A DNA stretch of 64,000 nucleotides from Girardinichthys multiradiatus (taxonomy: Eukaryota > Chordata > Actinopteri > Cyprinodontiformes > Goodeidae): NCBI RefSeq assembly GCF_021462225.1, contig NC_061795.1, forward strand, positions 1,689,001 to 1,753,000, read 5' to 3'. This document shows positions 34,601 through 46,600 of this stretch, in pieces. Position 1 is the stretch's first letter. Each line of letters begins with the position of its first letter. Both the position numbers and the translations under genes were made by a program. The notes beneath the pieces were generated by a model. That model searched no databases, was not told the origin of the DNA, and worked only from the letters and a program-made list of their open reading frames with translations.

Positions 34601-37600
34601 CTGGTGAAACATGTACACATGTGCAGAAACAACACATATGCATTAGCATTCATTGCAATCTTGCTGTTCTGTGGTTTGCAGCAACATGGACATAATTTGT
34701 CATTACATTAGGAAAACTGAGAAGTATAACTTGGACTGCATTGTGTCTTGCTAAAGAATTGAAATCTTTTGAGCTTTTTGTGTTGGAACCACTGGCTTAA
34801 ATCTATTTTAACTTGATTTCCTGTGATATAAACTATCACAAAGTAAGATTTAATTGTGCGTGGAAGGAAAATGATACATGGTTTTCAAAATGTTTAACAA
34901 AAAAAATCTGAAAACTGTGGCATGTAGTTTTTAGATCATGTGCAGAAGAAGAAAATCTGTGAGGAAGCTTGTTTTAAAGAACTACTGTCAGGCCAGATCT
35001 GCAGTTTTTTCAGTGTGGATACAGTGACTTGCAAAAGTATTCATTTTACATGTTTAGTTGCCTCACAATCTGGAATTAAAATGGATTGAGATTGCTCCAT
35101 TTCATTTACAGAACATGTCTACAACTTTAAATATGTATTTTTTTTTTTATTGTGAAGAATACAACAAATAGGACAAAATAGCAGAAAACTTTGACGTGCA
35201 TAACTGTTCAGGCCTCCTAATGTTAATACTTTATAGAGCCACCTTTTGTGGCAATTACATCTGCAAGTTGGAGAAGTCTCAATGAGCCTGTCACATCTTG
35301 CCACTGGAATTTTTGCCCATTTCTCAAGGCAAAACGTCTCCTTCATGTTAGATGGTTTTCGCTTGTCAACACCAATCTTCAAGTCTAACCACAGATTATA
35401 AATTGGATTGAGGTTTGGACTTTGACTAGGCCATTCCAACACCTTTAAATATTTCCCCTTGAAGCACTTGAGTGTTGCTTTAGCACTATGCTTCGGGATA
35501 CTGTCCTGCTGGAAGGTGGACCTCCATCCCAATCTCAAATCACAGACTGACACAGGTTTTGCTCAAGAATATCCCTGTATTTAGAAACCATCCTTTTTTT
35601 TCCCTCAACTCAAACCAGTTTCTCAGTCTCTGCTGCTGAACAACATCCCCACAGAATGATGCTGCAACCACCATGTTTCACTGTGAGGATGGTGTTCTTG
35701 GGGTGATAGGATGTGTTGGGTTTGTGCCAGACATACAGGTCTTTCTCAAAATATTAGCATATTGTGATAAAGTTCATTATTTTCCATAATGTCATGATGA
35801 AAATTTAACATTCATATATTTTAGATTCATTGCACACTAACTAAAATATTTCAGGTATTTTATTGACTTAATACGGATGATTTTGGCATACAGCTCATGA
35901 AAACCCAAAATTCCTATCTCACAAAATTAGCATATCATTAAAAGGGTCTCTAAACGAGCTATGAACCTAATCATCTGAATCAACGAGTTAACTCTAAACA
36001 CCTGCAAAAGATTCCTGAGGCCTTTAAAACTCCCAGCCTGGTTCATCACTCAAAACCCCAATCATGGGTAAGACTGCCGACCTGACTGCTGTCCAGAAGG
36101 CCACTATTGACACCCTCAAGCAAGAGGGTAAGACACAGAAAGAAATTTCTGAACGAATAGGCTGTTCCCAGAGTGCTGTATCAAGGCACCTCAGTGGGAA
36201 GTCTGTGGGAAGGAAAAAGTGTGGCAGAAAACGCTGCACAACGAGAAGAGGTGACCGGACCCTGAGGAAGATTGTGGAGAAGGGCCGATTCCAGACCTTG
36301 GGGGACCTGCGGAAGCAGTGGACTGAGTCTGGAGTAGAAACATCCAGAGTCACCGTGTACAGGCGTGTGCAGGAAATGGGCTACAGGTGCCGCATTCCCC
36401 AGGTCAAGCCACTTTTGAACCAGAAACAGCGGCAGAAGCGCCTGACCTGGGCTACAGAGAAGCAGCACTGGACTGTTGCTCAGTGGTCCAAAGTACTTTT
36501 TTCGGATGAAAGCAAATTCTGCATGTCATTCGGAAATCAAGGTGCCAGAGTCTGGAGGAAGACTGGGGAGAAGGAAATGCCAAAATGCCAGAAGTCCAGT
36601 GTCAAGTACCCACAGTCAGTGATGGTCTGGGGTGCCGTGTCAGCTGTTGGTGTTGGTCCACTGTGTTTTATCAAGGGCAGGGTCAATGCAGCTAGCTATC
36701 AGGAGATTTTGGAGCACTTAATGCATCCATCTGCTGAAAAGCTTTATGGAGATGAAGATTTCATTTTTCAGCACGACCTGGCACCTGCTCACAGTGCCAA
36801 AACCACTGGTAAATGGTTTACTGACCATGGTATCACTGTGCTCAATTGGCTTGCCAACTCTCCCGACCTGAACCCCATAGAGAATCTGTGGGATATTGTG
36901 AAGAGAACGTTGAGAGACTCAAGACCCAACACTCTGGATGAGCTAAAGGTCGCTATCGAAGCATCCTGGGCCTCCATAAGACCTCAGCAGTGCCACAGGC
37001 TGATTGCCTCCATGCCACGCCGCATTGAAGCAGTCATTTCTGCCAAAGGATTCCCGACCAAGTATTGAGTGCATAACTGTACATGATTATTTGAAGGTTG
37101 ACGTTTTTTGTATTAAAAACACTTTTCTTTTATTGGTCGGATGAAATATGCTAATTTTGTGAGATAGGAATTTTGGGTTTTCATGAGCTGTATGCCACAA
37201 TCATCCGTATTAAGACAATAAAAGACCTGAAATATTTCAGTTAGTGTGCAATGAATCTAAAATATATGAATGTTAAATTTTCATCATGACATTATGGAAA
37301 ATAATTAACTTTATCACAATATGCTAATATTTTGAGAAGGACCTGTAGTGTTTTCCTTGGTGGCTGAAAAGTTAAATTTTAGTCTTATCTAACCAGAGCA
37401 CCTTCCTCCATACGTTTGGGCTTTTTTTTGGCTGCTCTTCCATAAAGTCCAACTCTATGGAGTGTGCAGCTTATTGTGGTCCTATGGACAGATACTCCTG
37501 CCTCTGCTGTGGAAATCTGCAACTTCTTCAGGGTCCCCTCTGGTCTCTATGCTGGCTCTTTGGTTTATCTCTGGTTCTGAGTTTTGGTGGGCGGCCCTCT

Positions 37601-40600
37601 CTTGGCAGGTTTGTGGTACCATGTGCTTTCCATTTGAAGATGAATGATTTGATGGTGCTCTGATGAAAAATCAAAGATATGGATATGTCTTCATAACCCC
37701 ACCCTGAATTTTACTTCTCAGAAACCCTGACTTGTCTGGAGAGCTCCTTGGTCTTCATGGTGTGATGCCTCTTGCTTAGTGGTGTTTCAGCCTCTGGGGC
37801 CTTTCAGAAAAGGTGTGTTTATATTGAGAGACCATGTGACACTTCGATTGCACACAGGTGGACCTCTTTCACTATTTATGTGACCTTTGAAGGTAATTGG
37901 TTGCACCAGAACTTTTTAGGGGCTTCATTATTAAAGGGGCAAATATACAGGGGTTGGACAATGAAACTGAAACACCTGTCATGTTAGTGTGGGAGGTTTC
38001 ATGGCTAAATTGGACCAGCCTGGTAGTCAGTCTTCAATGATTGCACATTGCACCAGTAAGAGCAGAGTGTGAAGGTTCAATTAGCAGGGTAAGAGCACAG
38101 TTTTGCTCAAAATATTGAAATGCACACAACATTATGGGTGACATACCAGAGTTCAAAAGAGGACAAATTGTTGGTGCACGTCTTGCTGGCGCATCTGTGA
38201 CCAAGACAGCAAGTCTTTGTGATGTATCAAGAGCCACGGTATTCAGGGTAATGTCACCATACCACCAAGAAGGACGAACCACATCCAACAGGATTAACTG
38301 TGGACGCAAGAGGAAGCTGTCTGAAAGGGATGTTCGGGTGCTAACCCGGATTGTATCCAAAAAACATAAAACCACGGCTGCCCAAATCACGGCAGAATTA
38401 AATGTGCTCCTCAATTCTCCAGTTTCCACCAGAACTGTCCGTCGGGAGCTCCACAGGGTCAATATACACGGCCGGGCTGCTATAGCCAAACCTTTGGTCA
38501 CTCATGCCAATGCCAAACGTCAGTTTCAATGGTGCAAGGAGCGCAAATCTTGGGATGTGGACAATGTGAAACATATATTGTTCTCTGATGAGTCCACCTT
38601 TGAAGGCAGACATAAATGTTACGCTTGCACCGCCAGACCCCTGGCCTCAAACACTGCTTCATAGTAAGTAATTAAGTAAGTAATGAAACTGGAGCGTGGC
38701 TCTTTTCACTGATCTTAAACACGTACAGTACAGACCAAAGGTTTGGACACACCTTCTCATTCAAAGAGTTTCCTTTATTTTCATGACTATGAATATTGTA
38801 GCTTCACCTCAAAGGCATCAAAACTATGAATTAACACATGTGGAATTATATACTGAACAAAAAAGTGTGAAACAACTGAAAATATGTCTTATATTCTAGG
38901 TTCTTCAAAGTAGCCACCTTTTGCTTTGATTACTGCTCCGCACACTCTTGGCATTCTGTTGATGAGCTTCAAGAGGTAGTCACCTGAAATGGTTTTCACT
39001 TCACAGGTGTGCCCTGTCAGGTTTAATAAGTGGGATTTCAAGCCTTTTAAATTGGGTTGGGACCATCAGTTGTGTTGTGCAGGAGGTGGATACAGTACAC
39101 AGCTGATAGTCCTACTGAATAGACTGTTAGAATTTGTATTATGGCAAGAAAAAAGCAGCTAAGTGAAGAAAAACGAGTGGCCATCATTACTTTAAGAAAT
39201 GAAGGTCAGTCAATCCGAACAATTAGGAAAACTTTGAAAGTGTCCCCAAGTGCAGTCACAAAAACCATGAAGCGCTACAATGAAACTGGCTCACATGAGG
39301 ACCGTCTCAGGAAAGGAAGACCAAGAGTCCCCTCTGCTGTGGACGATAAGTTCATCCGAGTCACCAGCCTCAGAAATCGCAGGTTAACAGCAGCTCAGAT
39401 TAGAGAACAGGTCAATGCCACACAGAGTTCTAGCAGCAGACACATCTCTAGAACAACTGTTAAGAGGAGACTATGTGAATCAGGCCTTCATGGTAAAATA
39501 GCTGCTAGGAAACCGCTGCTGAGGACAGGCAACAAGCAGAAGAGACTTGTTTGGGCTGAAGAACACAAGGAATGGACATTAGCCCAGTGGAAATCTGTGA
39601 TTTGGTCTGATGAGTCCAAGTTTGAGATCTTTGGTTCCAACCACCGTGTCTTTGTGCAGCGCAGAAGAGGTGAATGGATGGACTCTACATGCCTGGTTCC
39701 CACTGTGAAGCATGGAGGAGGAGGTGTGATGGTGTGGGGGTGCTTTGCTGGTGACACTGTTTTTGATTTATTCAAAATTGAAGGCATACTGAACCAGCTA
39801 CCACAGCATCTTGCAGCGGCATGCTATTCCATCCGGTTTTCATTTAGTTGGACCATCATTTATTTTTCAACAGGACAATGACCCCAAACACACCTCCAGG
39901 CTGTGTAAGGGCTATTTGACCAAGAAGGAGAGTGATGGGGTGCTGCGCCTGATGACCTGGCCTCCACAGTCACTGGACCTGAACCCAATCGAGATGGTTT
40001 AGGGTGAGCTGGACTGCAGAGTGAAGGCAAAAGGGCCAACAAGAGCTAAGCATCTCTGGGAACTCCTTCAAGACTGTTGGAAAACCATTTCAGGTGATGA
40101 CCTCTTGAAGCTCATCAACAGAATACCAAGAGTGTGCGGAGCAGTAATCAAAGCAAAAGGTGGCTACTTTGAAGAACCTAGAATATAAGACATATTTTCA
40201 GTTGTTTCACACTTTTTTGTTCAGTATATAATTCCACATGTGTTAATTCATAGTTTTGATGCCTTTGAGGTGAAGCTACAATATTCATAGTCATGAAAAT
40301 AAAGAAAACTCTTTGAATGAGAAGGTGTGTCCAAACTTTTGGTCTGTACCGTATATGAAATAATTCAATTACTATGCTATGGAGATCTTCTATGGCTACA
40401 GAGGAAAATGTCTAACATTATGCACATTTAAATGGATTAGACAATTTGAATGTTTTGAAAGACATTTTTGTCTTGAGGACACAGGGTCATTGAAACCTAC
40501 TCAGAGTTCTGAAAGAACACACAGAAAGACAGACACGTATAAAAACATCCATCGGTTACACCTACCAGGCAGGCAACCAGAACAGAGTCACTGTTATTTC

Positions 40601-43600
40601 TCTCAGTGGGGGAGCGGCACAGCTCAATGAGACGAGGGACAGCTAAACACAGCAGAAGGGCACACATTCACTTACAAGCATGTAGCTCCTTAAAATATAA
40701 TAAAACACTGTTGTAAATTAGAGATGCTTATTTTGTCTTTTATCATTTCTAATATACATGATTATAATTAAATCACGTACACAGTACTGGTGAGAAGCCT
40801 CTATTCACTCGTCATGTGGCATGAGTATTAATTCTGGGCTTTAAAAGGTACATTTGAGCAATTCCTTTTAAAAGATGGAATTATAATACAACAGACATAT
40901 TCAATGATTTTTAAAAACAAGAAGTGGGTGTACAAGTTTGAATTAGTCGTGAATTTTCTCTTATTTAAACAAGGTCAAAATTATAGCTTTACAAAGTAGT
41001 AGAAGTATGGGGTAAGAAAAATGCAGCATAGGTGTCTACATTTGTAAATTTAAGTAAATAAACATGAATAAATTTAAGATTTGTATTTCCGCCTTATTTT
41101 CAACTTATAACATGTATAACATGTAACATGAGATGTTTCATCTGTTAGAATACAAGTTTAGAAGTAACGAATACAAGTTACAAAGTTACAACTTTGCAAC
41201 AATACAAGTAGTCAGTCAGTCATTTTCTACCGCTTCATCCATAATGGGTCGCAGGGAAGCTGGTGCCTATGTCCAGCAGACTAAGGGCGAGAGGCGGGGT
41301 ACACCCTGGACAAGTCGCCAGTCCATCGCAGGGCAGAAACAAGTCCCAAAATTAACAAGTATGAATCCAAAACCCCTGATGAAGCTGTTACACTCCTTAC
41401 CAGTTGAAGACTGTAATGTACCTGAATGTTGTTGGCCAACCCCCGTTAAACAACAAGATGAAGAGGAAGTGGGTTTTGTGTGTTCTCCTGCAAAGATCTG
41501 TTCTCCCTGTGTCGCTCCGGACACGGGAATAAAATTAAAGACAATACTTCCGATGGCTGACCTATTCAGCTGAAATATTCTGCCCCTCCATTCACATTAT
41601 AGAGATCCTGTTTCTCTTTATTATTATCTATATCTAACACTTTTTTTGGCACCTATCTCCTCCTTCATACTTTGTGCTATTTCAGCCATTCAACTTTTAA
41701 AATGTTCAGCTCATTTAGGACATTACGGCTATGACTTTGGTATTAATACTTTTTATACTTTTTTAAATATTCAGCTTTTTGTGCCGATTTTTGGCCCATT
41801 GAAATGAATGAAAAATCATAAAAATTCCGCAAAATTCAGCTAAAACTTTGTGCTTTTTCACAGCTTACTACTTCTGCATACTTTCAGCTAGAAACACCAT
41901 TCAACTTTTAAAATGTTCACAAGACATTAAGCTATCTTCAAATGATTCAGCTTTTTGATATCTATTACGGTTCTTCTACAATTGCGATTCAAATTTTAGG
42001 CAAGATTTTTGACGTTTTTCATTTTATAATGTAATCCTATGGCGGAATTCGCCAGTTGGTAGAGTGTACGCTCTAGGTTTTTGAATAACCTGAGAAAGAA
42101 CAAACAAACTCTCCTCACTCGCTCAATTTTCACTCTACTGGCACAAATTAGGTATCAACATGTAGGATGCTCTTTTGCGATTCAGAAAATGTTACCCTCA
42201 TTGATGTGGGACTAACAGATTTCATGCAAGACGCCCGGGAGCAACGCAAAGTCAACACACCCTGAATGGAAACCTATAGGAATTTCAGAAAAAAATCAGA
42301 GCAAAAAATCCTTAAACTCACTTGTTTTTGAATCGCCGCCACTCCTAAACCGTTCAAGTTAGAGACATGAGCTTTGCACCAATTAATCTTCAGACCTTGC
42401 TGGCACAATCAGTGAAGGAATTATTTTGATACATTTTATCATTTTGTCATAAAAAAGGTTTGTTTAGGAGTACCAAAACTGTCCTTCCCAAAATCGCATG
42501 AAATTTGAAAATTTCAAAATTATCCACTTTTCTACACTGTCACATCTCCTACACTAATTTATGTAGACACATGAAAATATACCGGATTGTTCACCGATCC
42601 CTGCTGATACCTACGGTCCAAAAATTATTTGGATACCTTTTATCGTTTCCTCGTGAAGTAGGTTTGTTTGAGAGAGAAAAATTCACCTTCACTCTGGTTA
42701 AAAATGGTCAAAATTATCCACTTTTTCACAGGGTCACACTTCCCAGACAGATTTTTGTAGAAAATTGAGAAGCTCCATGATTGTTCACCAGGGCCTGATG
42801 ATTAATACGGTGCATGAATCACATTGATAGCCCTTAAAGTTTCCAAGGTATTAGACGTTGTTTGAGATCATGTTCAGGCATTTTTGTGTTTTTCTCCATT
42901 TTTCCCTTTCTTTTCACCTAGTGTTGTGCCTTTAATATTATATTTTCAGCAAAAACGTGTTCACATTCTCATTCCCCTGTCCGTTCTGAGAAAAACGGTC
43001 CAAGAATGACGTTGATAGCCCTTACGGTTTCCGAGTTATGGGCGGTGGTTCGGGAGCATGCGCCTCCATGTTAAAAGCCCAGGCCAGGGGGAGACAATAG
43101 TGAGGTGCTGCATTAGAAATGCTGCAGGTGTCAAGTTACACTGACACTCTTTGCTGATTGGCTGATTCATTCCTCACTGTTCTATTTATAGCTCTGTGTA
43201 TCTCCTACTGTCTATGTCTGTATATGATTCTGTCTGTTTCTGCCTCCATTCACTCCGTGTCTGATACTCGGACACACCCACACACACATTCATGGATTAC
43301 TATCTTTGTGAGGACTTTTCATTGACTTCCATTCATTTTCATTCGTTTCTATGGCCTAAACCTGACCCGACCCCCTAACCCTTTGACCATCTTCATAGGA
43401 GGCAACTACTGGCGGCCATTTTGTGTTGAGTACTTAAACAGCATGTACTGCTGTTCTAACAGCTGGACAACAGTGATTAAATTTAAAAGGCAATTTCATA
43501 GACTTTTGTATATAGGCTGTTAGCGCATCAGAACCTGGAACAAGTCTCCATCAGAACCAGACCCAAACTCCATCAGAACCAAGAGGAAATCTCCATCAGA

Positions 43601-46600
43601 ACCAGTTAGGAACCTTCCATCAGAACCAGGTCCAATATCTATCGGAACTTGGAACAAGTCTTTATCAGAACCAGACCCAAACTCCATCAGAACCAGGAGG
43701 TATTCTTCATCAGAACCAGTTAGGAACCCTCCATCAGAACCAGACCCAAACTCCATCAGAACCTCATCCAAAATCCATCAGAATCAGATGGAAACTCTAT
43801 CAGAACCAGGTACAAATCTTCATCAGAACCATGTACAAACCTCCATCTGAAATAGGTCCAAATTCTATAAGAGCCAAGGAGAAACATTCATCAGAACCAG
43901 GTCCAAACTCCATCAGAACCTGGTACAAATCTTCATCCGAACCATGTATAAAACTCCATCAGAACCAGGTCAAACCTATCAGAACCAGAAAGAAAACTTC
44001 GCCAGAGCCAGGTCCAAATCTCCTTCAGAATCAGGAGTTCCCTTCTATCAGAACCATGGTCCAACATTCCTCAGAACCAGACCCAAACTCAATCAGAACC
44101 CGGAGGAATTCTTCATCAGAACCAGCTAGGAGCCCTCCATCAGAACCAGACCCAAACTCCATCAGAACCAGGAACAAATTTCGATCAAAACCAGACCCAA
44201 ACTCCATCAGAACCAGGAGGAATTCTCCATCAGCACCAGTTAGACACCCACTATCAGAAGCTGGTCCAAACTCAATCAGAACCAGAAAGAAATCCATCAG
44301 AACCTGGAGAAAATCTCCATCAGAACTGGACGGAAACTCCATCAGAACCAGTTAGGAACCCTCCATCAGAACCAGATCCAAACTCCATCAGAACCAAGAA
44401 AATATCTACATCAGAACCGGACCCAAACTCCATCAGAACCAAGAGGAATTCTCCATCTGGACCAGTTAGGCACCCACTATCAGAACCAGGTCCAAACTCA
44501 ATCAGAACCAGAAAGGAACCTCTATCAGAACCAGTTCAGAAATCCATCAGAACCTGGAGAAAATCTCCATCAGAACTGGACGGAAACTCCATCAGAACCA
44601 GTTAGGAACCCTCCATCAGAACCAGATCCAAACTCCATTAGAACCAGGAAAATATCTACATCAGAACCGGACCCAAACTCCATCAGAACCAGGAGGAATT
44701 CTCCATCAGGACCAGTTATTCACGCACTATAAGAACCAGGTCCAAACTCAGTCAGAACCAGAAAGAAACCTCTATCAGAACCAGTTCCAAGAAGCTTCAG
44801 AACCTGGAATGAATCTCCACCAGAACTGGACCCAAACTCCATCAGAACCAGTTAGGGACCCTCAACCAGAACCGAGTCCAAATCACCTTCAGAACCAGGA
44901 GGAACCTTCTATCAGAACCAGGTCCAAACTCATTCAGAACCTGGCAAAAAGCTCCATAAGAACCTTGAACAAATCTAAACCAGAACCATGTACAAGCATC
45001 CATTAGAAACAGGTCCTAACCCTATCAGAACCAGGTACAAATCTTGATCAGATCTAGGAAGAACTCTCTATCATAATCAGGAACAAAACCCCAATCAGAA
45101 ACTCTATCAGAACCAGAATGAAACCACTACTCTGTGACTTATGATGATAAGACTATCTTCATAGGTCCCAGTGGAGCATAAAAACAGCGATCATTTGATG
45201 TCAGCTACTTAAACAGATTCTACTGCTGTTCCAACACCTGAACAAGAGTGAATATTTTTAAAGGGCAATTTCATAGATTTTTAAATATAGTAAGTATTAG
45301 CATTTTAGCTAGCTTATACATTGTTTTTGAATAGTAGATGGGGTAAATTAATATCAGCCTTGATGCTAGTGATAGCCAATATGCTAATGTTAGCATTTTA
45401 GCTTCTCTTTATCCTCTCTTCTCTCTTAGCTGATGAACACATTGCCTTTTTTATGATATTACCTGTTTGTTTTTGTGTTTTTTCAGGTATTTGTTGTTAG
45501 CTCACTATTTTCAGAATTTTCTGCCACTTTTTTAAAATATATTTTAGTACTGAATTCAACTTCTTAGTCTATCTTTTTGCTTCAGTCTATGCCTTTTCAG
45601 CTCATCTATGAGCAGCTCTTTCCTGCTTTATTAAAGTTTTTGTCAGTTTTTGCATTTCAACAACTATTTCAACAAGTAGTTTTGAGGTAACATCACCTTG
45701 TTACGTTGTTTTTCAGATAATAGTCTTCCTGCTTAAACAGATCAGATGACAGTTTTTCTTAACTGTTTCTTTGCTTTGAAGGTTTTTCAGCTGATATTCT
45801 GCTGTCAACCTTAGCCACTTTCTGCCAGCTTTCAACAAGAGTTTAGCATTTCTGTTTTCTTCTAATTCATTAAATTTCAGCAGATTATCTTTAGTCAATT
45901 TAATTTAAGTTTGTTTCTGCCAACTTTCAGCTACAAAATTCAGCTTACAGCATTCACACTGCATTTTCGTAGGAAATGCAAATTTTTCTAGTTCTAACTT
46001 AGTTCTTTTCCTCTGAGGAAAATAGTTAGGGATTATATAGCTGAAGGTCTGGTTCTTTTAACAGTGGCTAAAAATATTTTGTAAGCCACTTGACATTTTT
46101 TTTACTTTAAATTTATTCTAAACATTAGTTAACTTTGAGATGAGAGATTTATCAATGCATCAGCTTCTTGTCATCACAAATGGAGCATAATAACTGGTTA
46201 AGATGTGTCAGAGAAAAAAAACAATTTAAAAGGGACACTTTAAAAGAATCCTTAACCATTTGTACAGTTTTATATTTGTTTGTTTCATTCTTTGTTCCTT
46301 TTTTTTTTTTTTTTTAAAGTATCCAAACTCATCATTTGTCCCAGACTTAGAAGCCAGTAGCCACTTTTCATTCTGCTTTTTAAAATAGTTTTTTTCTTAT
46401 TATTTTTAGGAAAAGTAGGAATAAAATAGTGTGATGTTACCTTTTAGCTGGATGGCAGTCTGTGCCACATCAGGTTCTCTGCTCAGGCGGGCCAGCGTGA
46501 CAGCAGCTTTCTGCTGGACTCGCTCGCAGGCGGCAACCTCTGATGGGTTAGGGGAGGATGGGTTTTCTCCCAGCAGCAGGAGCAGTCTTTCTACTCCTAA

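Larger units (their letters stand above)
35023..37945 (-). mobile_element. Older Tc1 relic, split by an intact Tc1
   Basis: The left end reads CAGTGACTTGCAAAAGTATTC, the terminal repeat of a common fish Tc1 family. Minus-strand transposase words follow ([15 protein letters not shown] and [15 protein letters not shown] in 35119-35553, where the catalytic E is Y). The relic is interrupted at 35736-37345 and continues with promoter-proximal sequence to 37945. The right terminal repeat is not clear. The two halves join smoothly at GCCAGACA|TA|GTGTTTTCC. Confidence 0.82.
41579..45991 (+). mobile_element. Helitron-like element carrying a minisatellite
   Basis: The right end has GCATTTTC-GTA-GGAAATGC, a hairpin with one mismatch, then AAATTTTT and CTAG before a T. 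That is the Helitron 3' form (stem-loop, CTRR, insertion before T). The left end at about 41579 (TCTGCCCCTCCATTC) starts with TC, but the base before it is T instead of the usual A, so this boundary is tentative. Repeated words (TTCAACTTTTAAAATGTTCA near 41689 and 41909) and the phrases TTTCAGCT/ATTCAGCT recur at both ends (41740-41900 and 45590-45950), arguing for one element. No Rep/helicase gene is present, so it would be non-autonomous. Confidence 0.5.

Noticed and set aside
36024..36468. Minus-strand ORFs opposite the intact Tc1 transposase
   Set aside because: The plus-strand frame has all DDE and helix-turn-helix motifs. The minus frames are shadows.
43525..45125. Regularly spaced repeats resembling a CRISPR array
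   Set aside because: Units are contiguous and degenerate with no unique spacers, and the DNA is vertebrate. It is a minisatellite.
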